A stretch of DNA of 64,000 bases from Sarocladium kiliense (taxonomy: Eukaryota; Ascomycota; Sordariomycetes; Hypocreales; Sarocladiaceae). The position numbers were made by a program, and so were the translations under genes. The DNA lies in assembly GCA_030734395.1 (NCBI GenBank), contig JAUZTG010000051.1:124001-188000 (forward strand). The letters run 5' to 3'. This document shows, one piece after another, positions 42,527 to 54,700 of this stretch (position 1 is its first letter; each line of letters begins with the position of its first letter). Under the pieces are notes generated by a model. The model saw only the letters and a program-made list of their open reading frames with translations, searched no databases and was not told where the DNA came from.

Positions 42527-44207
42527 TTACAGCTTCTTGACAATCTCGATCCACTTCTCGGTGGAGAAGGACTTGGGGCGCTCGATCGGGGCACCGAACG
42601 CGCGGTCGAGGATGAGCTGGGGAAGGACACCGATGGCACGGGACACACCGAAGAGGACGGTGTAGTAGTTGGCCTCGGTCAGGCCGTAGTACTGGAGGAG
42701 GACACCGGAGTGGGCATCGACGTTGGGGAAGGGGTTCTTGGTCTTGCCGTGCTCGGTGAGGACGCCAGGGGCGATCTTGTAAACCTGGCTGACAAGCTTG
42801 AACATGGGGTCCTCGGGCATCTTCTCTGTGAGGTTGTCAGCATGCTGTGCAAGGGATTAGGAGAGAGTCGCAACTTACCCTGAGCGAACTTGCGCTGGGC
42901 CATGTAGCGGGGGTCGGTCTTGCGGAGGACGGCGTGGCCGTAACCGGGAACGACACGGCCGGAGTTGAGGGTAGACCAGAGGTAGTCAGTGATGGCCTTG
43001 TCGCTGAGGTCATCGCCAATGCTCTTCTTCATCTCGGTGAGCCAGTTGAGCACCTCCTGGTTGGCAAGGCCGTGCAGGGGACCGGCAAGACCGTTAAGGC
43101 CAGCAGCGAGAGAGAGGAAGGGAGAGCTGAGAGCACTGCCAACCAGGTGAGTGGTGTGAGCGCTGACGTTGCCACCCTCGTGGTCGGTGTGGATGGTCAG
43201 GTAAAGACGCATGAGCTCAACGAAGTCCTTGTTCTCGCCGAAGCCGAGCTGGTTGGCGAAGTTGAAGGAGTAATCCTTGTCCTTCTGGATGGGAGCGACC
43301 TTGCCACCCTTGAAGACGTTCTGGTAGATGCGAGAAGCGATGTTGGGGAGCTTGGCAATGAGGTCCATAGAGTCCTCGAAGGTGTATCCCCAGTACTCTT
43401 TCTTGTTGATGCCCTTCGCGTAGGCCTGGGCGAAGGAAGAGGTCTGCTCAAGGGCAGTGACGGCGATGGAGAACTGCGCCATGGGGTGAAGGTCGGTAGG
43501 GCAGCGGTCGATGAGCTCCTCAACGAACTTGGGGAGGTCGGAGCGAGCGGCCCACTCGGCAGAAAGGTCACGGACCTGCTGCTCGGTAGGGACCTCGCCG
43601 GTCAGGAGAAGCCAGAAGAGACCTAGACGCGTTCCGTGTCAGCAAGACTGCAATATTTGCGTCTCGTTGCGATATGCACTTACCCTCAGGAAGGGGCTCC
43701 TTGCCACCGGGAGCCTTGGGGAGAAGCTCCTGGCACTCGGGGATGGTCTTGCCACGGAAGCGGATACCCTCCTCGGCATCGAGGACGGAACCCTCCCAGA
43801 CGAGGGCCTTGATACCGCGAGCACCGCCATAGACCTGGTCAAGAGTGACCTTGTCGACGACCTTGGAACCGTGCTCCCTGGAAATGCGATGTCAGTACTT
43901 GTCAATTCGATCGCCAGGGGGTTTCGAGGACAACTGACTTGCGGAGAGCCTTGATCTGCTCGACCTTCTCGGGGAGAATCTCGGCGAAGCGCTCCTTGAG
44001 GGTCTGTAGGCATTGTTAGTAAGTGCTTCGATGCCGGATTGCCCCATTGAGATCATTGGGGCCATGACGAGCGCCGAGTTCCTCCCATACCTGGTTCTTA
44101 GCCGAGTAGTAGCGAGCGCCAGTGTAGGCAGCGGCGCGGCCGTTGAAGGCCGGAGCGCGAACTGAGGCCCGGAGGGCAGAGTTGCTAAGACGAGTGACAG
44201 AGGCCAT
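42527..44207 (-). CDS. cit1: Citrate synthase, mitochondrial, 5 exons
   Basis: Exons are 44207-44091, 44003-43939, 43877-43684, 43622-42879 and 42825-42527, giving 472 residues. The N-terminus MASVTRLSNSALRASVRAP is an arginine/serine-rich mitochondrial targeting peptide, with likely cleavage around RYYSA (33-35). It condenses acetyl-CoA with oxaloacetate in the TCA cycle. Catalytic landmarks are the histidine in GPLHGLANQEVL, the histidine in PGYGHAVLRKTDPRY and the aspartate in NVDAHSG. HTDHEGGN is also conserved. For the last intron two acceptors compete: CACAG at 42826-42830 keeps the frame and restores FAQEKMPEDP; the upstream one leads to a stop. Codon use is strongly C-ending. A methylcitrate synthase is an alternative, but the family-typical sequence favours citrate synthase. 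Confidence 0.95.
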
Positions 44208-45972
44208 GGCTGCTACGGATGTGATGAAGCAGAAGAGTATGGAGGAGAAAAAGTGTGGAGGAGGATGGAGGGAGAGGAGGATGGTGATAAGCCGAAGGCT
44301 GCTGGGAGGTAGTTCGAGAAATTGGGGGAGCGGGTCCCAAAAAGTTGAAAAAGACGCAGCAGAGCTGCAGGCGCGCATCAGAGGCAGCCCCAATACCCAA
44401 AATGTGTCCCCAAGAGCCCCTACGACATGACTACGACACCTGCGATGGTCCCCCCGAGACCGCCCGGGTTAGCGTGTCGCGCAGGGAAGGGAAGCCCCAA
44501 AGAAAAAGTCGGCGGGACAACCACTGATGGCGTACAGCTGCGCATCCTCAATGGTCGGGGGCATGCTCGGCAGCTAAGCTCAACTAGCAGGTCACTTCCG
44601 GCGTCATCCAAAGCTGCCGGCTACATTTCCGTAGGTTCCCTTGCCTAATCCGAAGTTCGCTAAAGACCACATCGAAAGCCTACTTCAAGTTCCGATATTC
44701 TCTGTCTCATCGACGCTTGAGGTCACTCGTGAAGCAGTGGCACTCACGACAATGAGCATCCCGTCAACGCGCTTACCCGTCGCCTGAGGGAGAGCTTGGC
44801 AGTTGTCATTGAACAGGTAACGTCACGCCTTCCATCGGTAAGTGTCCACGGATCGGTGGTGGTTCCGGTGGCCCGAAGGTGCATCCTCGGCTTCATCTGC
44901 GTCAAGTGTTTAATGCGCTTGAGAGCTTTCAACATCACCAAATTGACATCGATTGAGTCTGTAAGCTAGACTAGATGCTCACTCTAGAAAAGAAGCGTTA
45001 TCAAGCTCGAACAACCTGTTTTTTGTGTTTAGACTTAGATCTTAGGATGGAATACATTGGTCATTAAACGTGTTTGAAGCATTGCTGAACTTCCAGGACG
45101 GGGAGCTGCAAGCACAACGACAATCCTCCTGCTATTCACAGTGCTTCAAGACAAGGAAAGTTCGTGAACTATCACGGTCGGTAACACGGCACCACCTCTA
45201 TTCATATTACTGTTCTGCTCGTTGTAGAGTCCTTATCTAAGCAGTTGGATAATTGGTACAGGGTAATCAGCCAATGTGCTGCGGCAATTCCCCGGCTGTA
45301 CCACCAAACACATGCTTTCATCACGGCCTGGCTGGCGCCTGAGGCCACTACTTTGACTTTACACCAGACACCTGTTTCACTGCCTGCAAGGTTTTCCGCC
45401 AACCTCCTTCCGTCCTGGTCTCCCTCCTTAAGGCGCGCCACGCTTCCCGTCTCTCCTCTTCTCACACTCTTCCTTTCTTTCATTTCCATCCATCAACTCC
45501 CCGAAAGTCGCTGCTTCCAGCGCCTCGAAATCCATCACGCCTTGTCGTCTGGCGTCCTCCGATCGACTCGTCTTTCCTTTTTTCTGACCTGGTTCTCCAG
45601 AAAGTGTGTCTGCCGAGCCCTTAGAATCAAACTGGCAATCACTGTTGTGCCCTTGCGACCGGGCTGTGACTCGATCTTGCAGCAATCGTAAAGCTTGCAC
45701 TGTCTCGCAGGGCCAACGCGTATCCTTTTCCCGGCACGTATCACGCGCATCTCGTATTCCAGAAGCGTATCGTATCGTACCATAAAGGTCCCAAAAAGAC
45801 TTGCTCTCGCCGTAGCAGCAGGGCTATATATTCCTCAACATTTCAGCCTGGTCTGCTCCTGCTGTCGTGACCTCGTTGAACGGCAAATACGCCTTCACTT
45901 TGCACACGGTCCTCGTCGCTAGGCAATACATTTGAACAAACAAACATTACTGTTGGACATCTGCGCCACATC
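44208..45972. promoter_or_regulatory. Divergent promoter between citrate synthase and nrd1-like gene
   Basis: This 1,765-base interval holds two promoters and leaders. A purine-rich tract at about 44232-44330 is a CT-rich leader of citrate synthase on its own strand. CT-rich stretches at about 45405-45490 lie upstream of the plus-strand gene. No gene or RNA is supported. Confidence 0.45.
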
Positions 45973-48478
45973 ATGGCTTCTGCTGTAGCAGATCTAGAGG
46001 CCGGCCTGCAGGCCATGGCCGCCATGAAGCCCCCCGGAGTGTCAGGCTCTAGGATTTCCAGCCTGACATCACTCTGTGTTGCCAACGTCCAGGCACGTCA
46101 CTCTTATGCTGCACACATGCTGCCGTATCGAAAATGCTGACCAAAATTGCACTTTAGTCTGAGTCTGTTCTCATCCAAAAGATTTACACCCATTTCAAAA
46201 AGGCTCCGGCCACACATAAGCTTGGGGTCCTCTACGTCGTAGACTCAGTAACCCGCAAATGGCTGGAACAAGCCAAGGTGCAAGGCCAGATTGTCGGCAG
46301 TTCCGCACAAGACGGTACATTTGCTGCTGGTGTTCACAGAGTGACGGAACTGATGCCCGTACTTATGAATGACATTATCTCAACGGCTCCCGAGGAGCAA
46401 AAGGTACGCATATCTCCAGATCGACGTAGTTACGTATCAGTTTGCCTGCAGTCTGCCGTGTTGTCGACTTGATCGACTCCGTGTCTCGTGCGTGAAGCGC
46501 TGAAGGACGTCTCGTTGATTGCATCAACCCTCCCTAATGATCGGAAGCTCACACTTAACGCTACTTGCAGGATAAAATCAAGAAGCTCTTAGATATTTGG
46601 GAAAAGAGCTCAACTTTCCCGGCTTCGCTTGTCGAAGGTTGGAGACAGAAACTTGCAGAACCGCCAGCCTCTGCCCAAAGTACGTTACACTTCCTCACGT
46701 TACCGATCACAGCCTCCTCGTGTCTAACGCACATCGATAGATGACTCCACGACTCCTCCTGGAAGCCCCCCGCCAAATGCAGTTGCTGCGATTCAAGGTA
46801 ATGGCCCTACCCAGGCAAACCCAGCTGCTCCCACAGCACCCAACGGATCATCTATCCTTGAGGCGCTTGCGGCTCTCGCTCGTCAGAAGACCTCCGCTCC
46901 TCCAAGTAACCCAGCTCAGCCTGCCCCGGCTGCACCGTCGTATGCCATGCCTCGTACAGCGGTTCCTCAGCCAGCGTCCTCGTCTGTGCCTCCTGCTCAG
47001 CCAGCAATGGCGTATCCTCCAGTCTCGCAGCCTGTAAACATGCCATCACTCCCGTTTTCCCTCCCTCAACTGCAGGGACTGAACCCTCCACCAGCTGCAC
47101 CACCTAGCCTCGCAAATGCGTTCGGAGCTGCTCAAAGCGCGCCTCCACCTGCGCCTCAAGGAGGACAGGCTTTAGATCAGAGCACACAGCAGCAGATTAT
47201 GTTGATCAAGGCTCTTGCAGATCAGGGTGTTCCCTTCGATAAGATCCCAGCTCTTATCCAGACCCTGACGGCTGCTGGCGCCACGGGTGCAGCGCAGATA
47301 CAGCCTCCAGCCTCTGCTCCTCCAAATCCTTATGGCGCCCCAGTACAGCAACCTTGGCAGGCTCCAGTCCAGTCAGTTCAGTCGGCCCCGGATCCGCGTG
47401 ATAGGTTCCGTGATGCCGTTAGATCGCCTCCAAGATTCGGGCAACGCTCCCGTTCTCGCTCCCCCGACCGTGGTTGGGGCACTCGGGGCTCGCCGCGGGG
47501 TAGGGATCGGTTGGATCATGCTCGCAATTCGCCGCATGGTGACGATCGCTATGGTCGCCGAGGCGGTGACTACCGTCAACGTAGTCCACCCGGACGTCGC
47601 GGTCGCAGCCCAAGTCCCTCTGGCAATCTCCCACCCGTGGAGAGATGGATTGAATATGATCCTACCTTACCATCGGGACATATTCGCGTTTTGAGCCGAA
47701 CCCTTTTCGTAGGAGGAGTCACGTAAGTATCATGTCTTGAGAATGACAGTCCAGTTTCTGACTTTTAATCTAGTGTTCCCGAGGCGGAACTGCGTAACAT
47801 CTTCAACCATTTCGGAACAGTGCAGACCTGCATTGTCAACCGTGAGAAGCGTCATGCATTCGTTAAGATGCTCACGCGCAAGGACGCTGTTGCTGCCAAG
47901 ACTGGCACGGAAGAGAGCAGAGATCCTGATTTGCACCTCAGAGTAAGCTATTCTCTTGAACTGTATCAACGGCAGGGCCCTGACTAACGGTGTTGTTGTA
48001 GACAAGATGGGGCGTTGGATTCGGTCCTCGTGACTGCAGCGACTATTCTACGGGTGTGAGCGTCATCCCAATTCACAAGCTCACGGAAGCCGACCGAAAG
48101 TGGATGCTCACAGCTCCGTACGGCGGCAGCGGTGGCCGGCCGATCGAGTCTGGCCTTTGCGTCGAAGAGCCGGATATCGAAATTGGTGCCGGTGTGTCAT
48201 CAAAGGCGATCAGTCGACGTATGGCGACAGACAAGGGCGGTAGCAACGGACCCAAGTCGACGCGCGGACACGACGATGATGGCAACAGGTGGCAAAGGGG
48301 ACGGGATGCTCCCAAGGAGAGCAACGGTCATACTCCACGTCTTGATCACGGATCTCAAGGCATTGCCCAGCCTGGTGGCTCTGGGGTGTTTCCGTTTGGG
48401 ATTGGAACTCTGCCAAATGGCATGCCAAACTTCCCAGACAACTTCTCCTTCCCGGACCCCGGCCAGGCCAAGTGGTGA
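45973..48478 (+). CDS. nrd1: Nrd1/Seb1-type RNA-binding protein with CID and RRM, 6 exons
   Basis: Exons are 45973-46092, 46158-46403, 46571-46679, 46741-47722, 47774-47942 and 48002-48478, giving 700 residues. The N-terminal CTD-interacting domain (about 1-158) has SESVLIQKIYTHFKKAP, HKLGVLYVVDSVTRKW and DKIKKLLDIWEK, which bind phosphorylated RNA polymerase II tail. A long Pro/Ala/Gln-rich linker and an RS/RG-rich patch (about 310-400) follow. The RRM begins at SRTLFVGGVT and contains REKRHAFVKM. TRWGVGFGPRDCSDYSTG is the conserved extension after the RRM. The protein acts in the nucleus in transcription termination and 3' end choice. Intron 1 uses a GC donor (CAG|GCACGT), required to give CVANVQSESV. 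It is convergent with nothing nearby; 9 kb of gene-poor DNA follows. Confidence 0.93.
46093..46157 (+). other. GC-AG intron 1 of nrd1
   Basis: The donor is CAG|GCACGT and the acceptor TTTAG; the intron is 65 bases long. The alternative GT at 46087 would delete the conserved VQ pair of the CID helix, and the GT at 46097 leads to a stop. Confidence 0.65.
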
Positions 48479-49342
48479 AGCAATGGCTAGGCACATGAGC
48501 TTATTGGCTTGAAAGCGTACATGGAGGACTTCACATTCAGGCGTTCCTGGCACTGACTGCTTCTTACATTTCGGGAAAAGTGGTTTGATTACTCGTACAT
48601 GGAATTGACGAATTGACATGGGAGGACGGAGATATACCCTATTGGACTTTGTAGTCTGGCGTCGAGTTGACAACGCAGTTGGTTCGGCTGAATGACTGCG
48701 ATGAGAGGAAATATTGGGAGACTGTCGCAAACCGAAGGCAGTTAAATAGTACTGTGTTGTAATTCTGAATACTCTGCATACACTGCTGTTCACATGTGTT
48801 CCGCGTGAATGTTGAGTGTGATTCACTTCGTGCTTGGTTCCCTCATGGCAAGCCCAGCCTACCCTGTACCCCAGGTTTCAAGCACGTTCCTCGAGCGTCG
48901 CGAGTACCACGATCGGTGAGTTCACCAGGAGAATCGGGATCAAGTGCTTATCTGGTCCTGATTCCTAATTTTGGGATATGCCTGAGACCTGATACGAACG
49001 GGATGGTATCAATCCACAGTCCATGTCCCAGTCCTAGGATGACTCGTCGTGGATGTAACTTCAGAAACTCCAAAAAGCAACAATCAGTATCACGGTAGTT
49101 ACATTCCGAGACCGGAAGATTTGGACTTGCAAGGCTACGAGTGTTTCACCATCCCAATACCTAACCGAATAGTACACTTATCAGTCATTCTGCCTTGCTG
49201 CATCCAGACTCTTCCCCGTTAAGCTTACCTGACCACAAGTCCCTCGTTCGGTTGCCCCGTGATGATCAAACCAACCCATCGGACAAAACTTGTTTCAACA
49301 CAAGGTCATGGCGAAACAAACCTAAGCCGGGTCCGATAGCCG

Positions 49343-49423
49343 AAAAAAATAACACAGTGCTTGCCTTGAACCCCTAGTCTTTAACTCTACCAACTGATGG
49401 TTCTTTCTGGTACCAGGGCAAGC
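49343..49423 (-). other. tRNA-like fragment with Pol III-type boxes (degenerate)
   Basis: On the minus strand a 65-base segment (49423-49359) is bounded by a 7-base inverted repeat GCTTGCC/GGCAAGC. It contains CAGTTGGTAGAG, as in tRNA D arms (A-box-like), and GGTTCAAGGC (B-box-like). A run of seven T follows at 49349-49343. The anticodon and T stems do not fold canonically, so it is not a normal tRNA. It may be a remnant or chance. Confidence 0.25.
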
Positions 49424-51781
49424 GAGTGTGTGCACGGATGCGGTAACGGTTTCACCACTTCGTCGGGGTGAGCGCTTTTCCGCCCGCTACCGGGTTTGGG
49501 GTTTGGGGTGCCATGGATGGCGTTTGTGTACGATTCAGTCTGGAACGCGGGATCGCGAGAAAGCGTGTTTTGGGACTATCTACAGAGTCGGGCCTTAACA
49601 ACAACAACAAGACCTAAGAAGAATGAGGAAGAGTAAGAAAAAAGGTCAGATGACATCACGGAAGGCTCGGGGAGATTGTCAAATGATGTTATTCATGTAA
49701 TTTACTTTTATCAGAGAGAAATGGTGGGGATTTCGAAAATCAAGACATAACACGAGGCGCTTTTGAACTTTTCTATGGGGGGACCTTCGCGAATCGCAAT
49801 CTGCAGATGCCGAAATCCGAAACCCTTTCTCAGAACTTTTTTTCTTCTCTGCTGCTAGCTGTCATGTAGTACGGGCCCCAAAGCCAAACCCAAAAAAAAG
49901 TGTACCTACCTGTCTTGATTCCCTTCTTGCATATCGTGGTGGAGCAAGAATGCTGGTTTTCGCCTCGGCTCCGGGTGGAAATTTGGAGAGTTGGGGGCTA
50001 CGATTGACGCTGGGAAATTGATAGTTAGACTCATATGTACAAAGGTGGACAGAGGTAACATGAGGGACCACACATAGCACCTGGGACTAATGTAGGAACA
50101 GCCGAAGTGGATAGCGGGTCGATGGGGTGCAGGAAACGGTTTGCGACGGGGAGATTTTTGGTTGCTATTGTGGTGATGATTGCTCTTTGTTTGGTTTCAG
50201 GTTCAAGAAGGGGGGGATTGGCGAACGGGTTTCTTGGAGTGGTGATAATGGGATGGGATATAGGGCTGGGGGGTTGAAGAGGCGAGATGAAGAAGGGTGC
50301 AGGGCTGGAAGGTGATAGGGGACCAGTGCCAGGGTTCACTGTGTGGTGAGACGTGTGAGTGCGTATCTGGTGATAGGGATAACAGGGTAGGACCTGTGGC
50401 TTGCTGTGAAGTATACACGGCTTTCATGGCCCGGCTCTAACGGTCATCGCGATGTCAGCCTCTGTCAATGAAGAGCCGCATGACATCAACCTCTGAGACA
50501 GCCTCTACCCTGAAGTGCCGTCCATCCCACTCCAAGCTGTCAGACCATAAAAGAAAGTAAAAACAAGCCAAGCTACCAAGTCGGCACACAGGATGCCGAG
50601 AGATGCGGCGACGTGCTGCCTTGTGTGTGCCCATATCGGCGTAGACGTGCCGGATGGATCTGTCTTAGCGCCAAGGATCAGGATGGGCTGCATCAGACTT
50701 GCGGTGGATGGGGGTGGCCAGCTTAATGGAATCAATCCCGGGGAGAGAGGTGTTGAGGACGAGGCTGGGGGGATCTTCTTCTTCTTTGTCAGAGCGCAAT
50801 GTGTGACAAGGGGCCTGCTTGTTGGTGATTGTAACTATGGGTGTTGACATGGGGCTTGTATGAGGAGGCCCGAGCAGAACGAGCCCTGCCCTATTCTTCG
50901 GACACTGCAACTATAGTAGGTCCCAAGATGAGAAGCGAAATCTATAGCCTCATAGAGTAATTCTCCATGTCATTCACGTCTGTTATCGGAGCATGCAGGC
51001 GGGACCATCCCCCCGTGGTGTAATCTTGCAGCATTACACCGTTGGTAGTGGTGGTAATCTCCCGACTCCCCATTCGACGAGCTGATGCACTCCACCCCCC
51101 GTGGCGGCGTCCGTCGCCTCATTTTGTTTTTTCCTCTCCCTGTGGCTGCTCTTAACTAGGAGGGTTCAGTAGTCTCAGGTTTCGGGGCACACACCCCCTT
51201 GGGAGAAGCTAGTCAGAGATAGGGATGGAGAACTGAGAGCTGTCGGTTTTACACATTGGGAACGCGTAAGGTGAGTCGTTGATGGGGATATAGGGCATGG
51301 TGAGGATATAATCACCGTTTGATGATGGGAGAGGCATTGAGTGAAAGGGAAATTGAGAGAAGAGACACCGCTTGGACCATATGGTGAATATTCTCCCCAC
51401 GTCCAAGAGTCTTGTCCATCGCCAAGCATCGGGCAGCTCGTCTGGGCACAGCAACCCTTCCCAAGGGATCAACACACACTGTCGCAAGTGACAGGACAGT
51501 GACAGGACGCCAGCTGTAAAGGCGGTGGCATCAAACCGCTCATAGTTGCACATCTTTCTTCCAAGCTTACGCGGAAACCCAAAGCTTCATCTTGTTTCGC
51601 CATTCAGGCAAAGGGCAAGGCGGGCGACACACGCTAGAAGGATGCAAAGAAGACCGCGGAAGGCCCAGATGAAAATGCCTCGTACTGACGGGAATGACCA
51701 CCTACCTAGCCGTCTATGCCCGGGGCAGTGGCGAGCGCGACACGGACGGGTGCGCCGTTTCTCAGAACTGGATACCGTATC

Positions 51782-51794
51782 GGGGGGGGGGGGG
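51782..51794 (+). repeat. Homopolymer run of 13 G
   Basis: An uninterrupted G13 tract follows TATC in non-coding DNA. It is prone to length variation and sequencing error. Confidence 0.8.
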
Positions 51795-54700
51795 AGATGA
51801 TGGAGACGAGAAAAGCACGGACGATAAATTAAAGGTGCGCGGCTGACCATTCTTCCCATTCTGCCCGCCGTGCTGCCCCAAAAATGACGCGCAGCAACGG
51901 CATATGTCGGGGAGACTTTGTCAGTGTGAGAGAGAGCCTGTCGGTCAGGTACCGTGAGCGACTTCGCGACCAGGCAGAAGCGTAGACAAGCCAGGGACAC
52001 GAGTCGGGGATTGTGGGAACGGAGGGGTGTCCACTGTCACGGCTGACCCGGTTTATTTTATTTTATGCAAGCAAGGATTTTCTTTATCCTCGCTGTGATT
52101 TGACACTTGATCCCAGTGTCCGTGTAGCGTCGATGGTTTGTGCAGCAGGGACCCTCTTGTTGTGTCACTGATACTTTATTTTGTAGTTGTTGCAGCACAG
52201 GACGCTGTGTCGCGTGCTCTTCGACGGGTTGTATCGTGATGAAGGAAAAGGGCGCATAGCGGATGCAAGCACGCGTGCATCACCAGCAATATTGAAATGG
52301 ACTCTGGTCGTTTGTAGTTGCACCAACGGGCACCGAACATGCTCAGCGAAGCGAGCAGGGCTTCTACAGCTAGTCAAGATGAGGCAGCTCGTCCAAGGTA
52401 AACGAGCCCGAGAACGAAGCCTTGTCGCGCGCACCATTCCAATGACGTACACGCGCCGCGACCATAACAATTTCGCCTGACCTTATTTCGACATTCCACG
52501 ATGGCTTCAAAACTGCTTTCTTCCAGCTGAGCTTGTCCTTCATCGCATGTCGTCAATGCAATTGATTCATCCTTGCCCCGTCCAAGACGGCCAAGACTGG
52601 ATCGTGCCGAACTGCCAATGCTCAAGAGTTTGGGCGACAGGCTTGATGTAAACAAAAAGTCTTGGTGTTTTCTTGGGGGGTGTGCCAGCATCACCACTGC
52701 TCGTTCTTCGCTCTCTCGTCTCTGTAGATACTTTGTCGTGCAAGAATCGCCAATACACCACTTCAATTGAGCTTCCAAATCCAGCATCCTTTCAATTCTG
52801 GAAATGCCTCAGTCATGCGACCGAAGCTAATTCACTCGCTCGTGATCAGAGGAGCGGTCACAGAATTCGATATTCCAAGCTTCTCTCGCCCTGTCTCGCC
52901 CAGTCCAGCCTCTCTTGGCTCCCGACCTGGGCGCTTCTTTCGCATTGACGCACCAAGGGTTCTTGCTCACCCCATGTTACCTTATCGCCCCGCCTCCGGA
53001 TTATTACTGCAAGGCCTGCAGAAGCGCTCCGTTATATGCCTCACCAAGCTATTGTGGTCCTGTCCTGTTCTGACCGGCCCTGTGCTGGCCTTGTCGCTGA
53101 TCACAAGCGCGGGCTCTGAGCGACATTCGGGTCCTGGTACCTTGGGCTAAGGTATAGCTTGTAGGTCGAGTAGCGCCTTGCCCAACCGGGCTTGCCCGAT
53201 GGATTGAGAGGAGCCTGCGTCGGGATCAGAATTCCTGGTTTGGTCTGGTGCGCCGGCTTCCTTTGTTTGTTTGTGAAGCGCTGATCCATCGTTTCCGTGG
53301 TTGAATCCTACTGTGACCCTGGGGCTTTCCTTCAGGTTCAGGTGTGACAATTAGTGCAGTCGCCCATCCATCCAGCTGTCGCACAGTGCCAGCCGCACGC
53401 TTGACGCTTATTTGCCAATGGCTCTCACCACAGGTGGTGAACCCGCGGGAGGGTTATGTGAAGCAGTATCCTCAGTGCGTTCGGCTGCCCTATGAAGTCC
53501 CGTCGACAGTGATCGCGCCCTCTGAAACTCCTTCACACACCCCCAACGCTGCCTCGTTTGCTCTGCAACCAACCAGTTTCTGCATCTTCGCCGGCAATTC
53601 GCCCTCGATGTCGTCACCCCCCAAAACCTTACTTTCCAAGCCCTCAATCCTCTGAACGGCATCGTCAATAGCATCGCACAATACCCCAAGAATAAACCCC
53701 AGGTTGCTTTTTGTCCTTTCCCTTGGCGGAATCCATCGGCACGGCCTCTCCCGACCCTGCATCGCCCTACCCCAGGAATTGGCGCATCGCGCGCTGTAAG
53801 CTGCTGCACCTATTCGTTGGACTTGGCAGAGAAGTTGGGGGTCGCCTGTCCGTCCGTTCTGCGTTGCAGCTTGGGGCGCCTCAATAGTAAATCCCACGGG
53901 TCGCAGATATGCCACTGAGACACTTGTGTCGGATGTGGTCAAGCAGAGGGAGGCTGAGAGTTGACTATCATCATTCTCCTAAAACCTCGAGGGAGACTCA
54001 GGAATTCTTTCCTCTGGCTCGTGATAAGACCCGACACAGTTGTCGTAGACAATCATGAACAAGCTTGCTCAACAACCTTAAAAAGTCTTCCCTTCGCCGC
54101 CTTCAGACATCTCACCTCTCTTTTCTGACTCGCCCTTGATGTCTCTGCTCGGAGTATCACCGCCATGTACAAGGCTTCAACGGGTTACACGAGCTTAAAG
54201 TTGTGCTTAGCAAGGGAGTCATGAACCGACCACCCCCACGGACGGTGCTCAGCTCTAAATCGAGACAAATTCGAACCCTCTCTCTTAGTCCTTGACTTCA
54301 ATAAGTCGGTCAAGGCACCATCGTTGTCTGCCATGAGACTCACCCTTCATCAAAAGCCGCAAACGGCCACCGAGCCGTCGCGCCACGATGGGGTCCTCTC
54401 TCGAAGCTTGAACAAAGGAGTAATTTGGCGACCGACGATCACACCCACTCAATTAGCATATCGTGCATCTTGCCATTACTTGATGGCCGCCGACCTTTAC
54501 CTAACATGATGGATCCTTTACCTTTGCCCAAGGGGCACTCGGCGTCGCGCTATTTGATGTCGTTCCCTTTCTCTTACATCCATGTGTGTAGCTCCATCGA
54601 AAAGTCTCCATCCGGGCGTTCGCGTGGTCTTTCTAGAAAAGCTGACCGCCTCACGAAACGGAATTGCCCCGGCTCTGGATGCAGCCGGTCACGTAAAGTA

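Noticed and set aside
42826..42846. First CAG acceptor before HADNLTEK in citrate synthase
   Set aside because: Joining there shifts the frame into a stop; the second acceptor keeps the conserved sequence.
42847..43626. 259-codon plus-strand frame
   Set aside because: It is antisense to citrate synthase exon 4, with a low-complexity translation.
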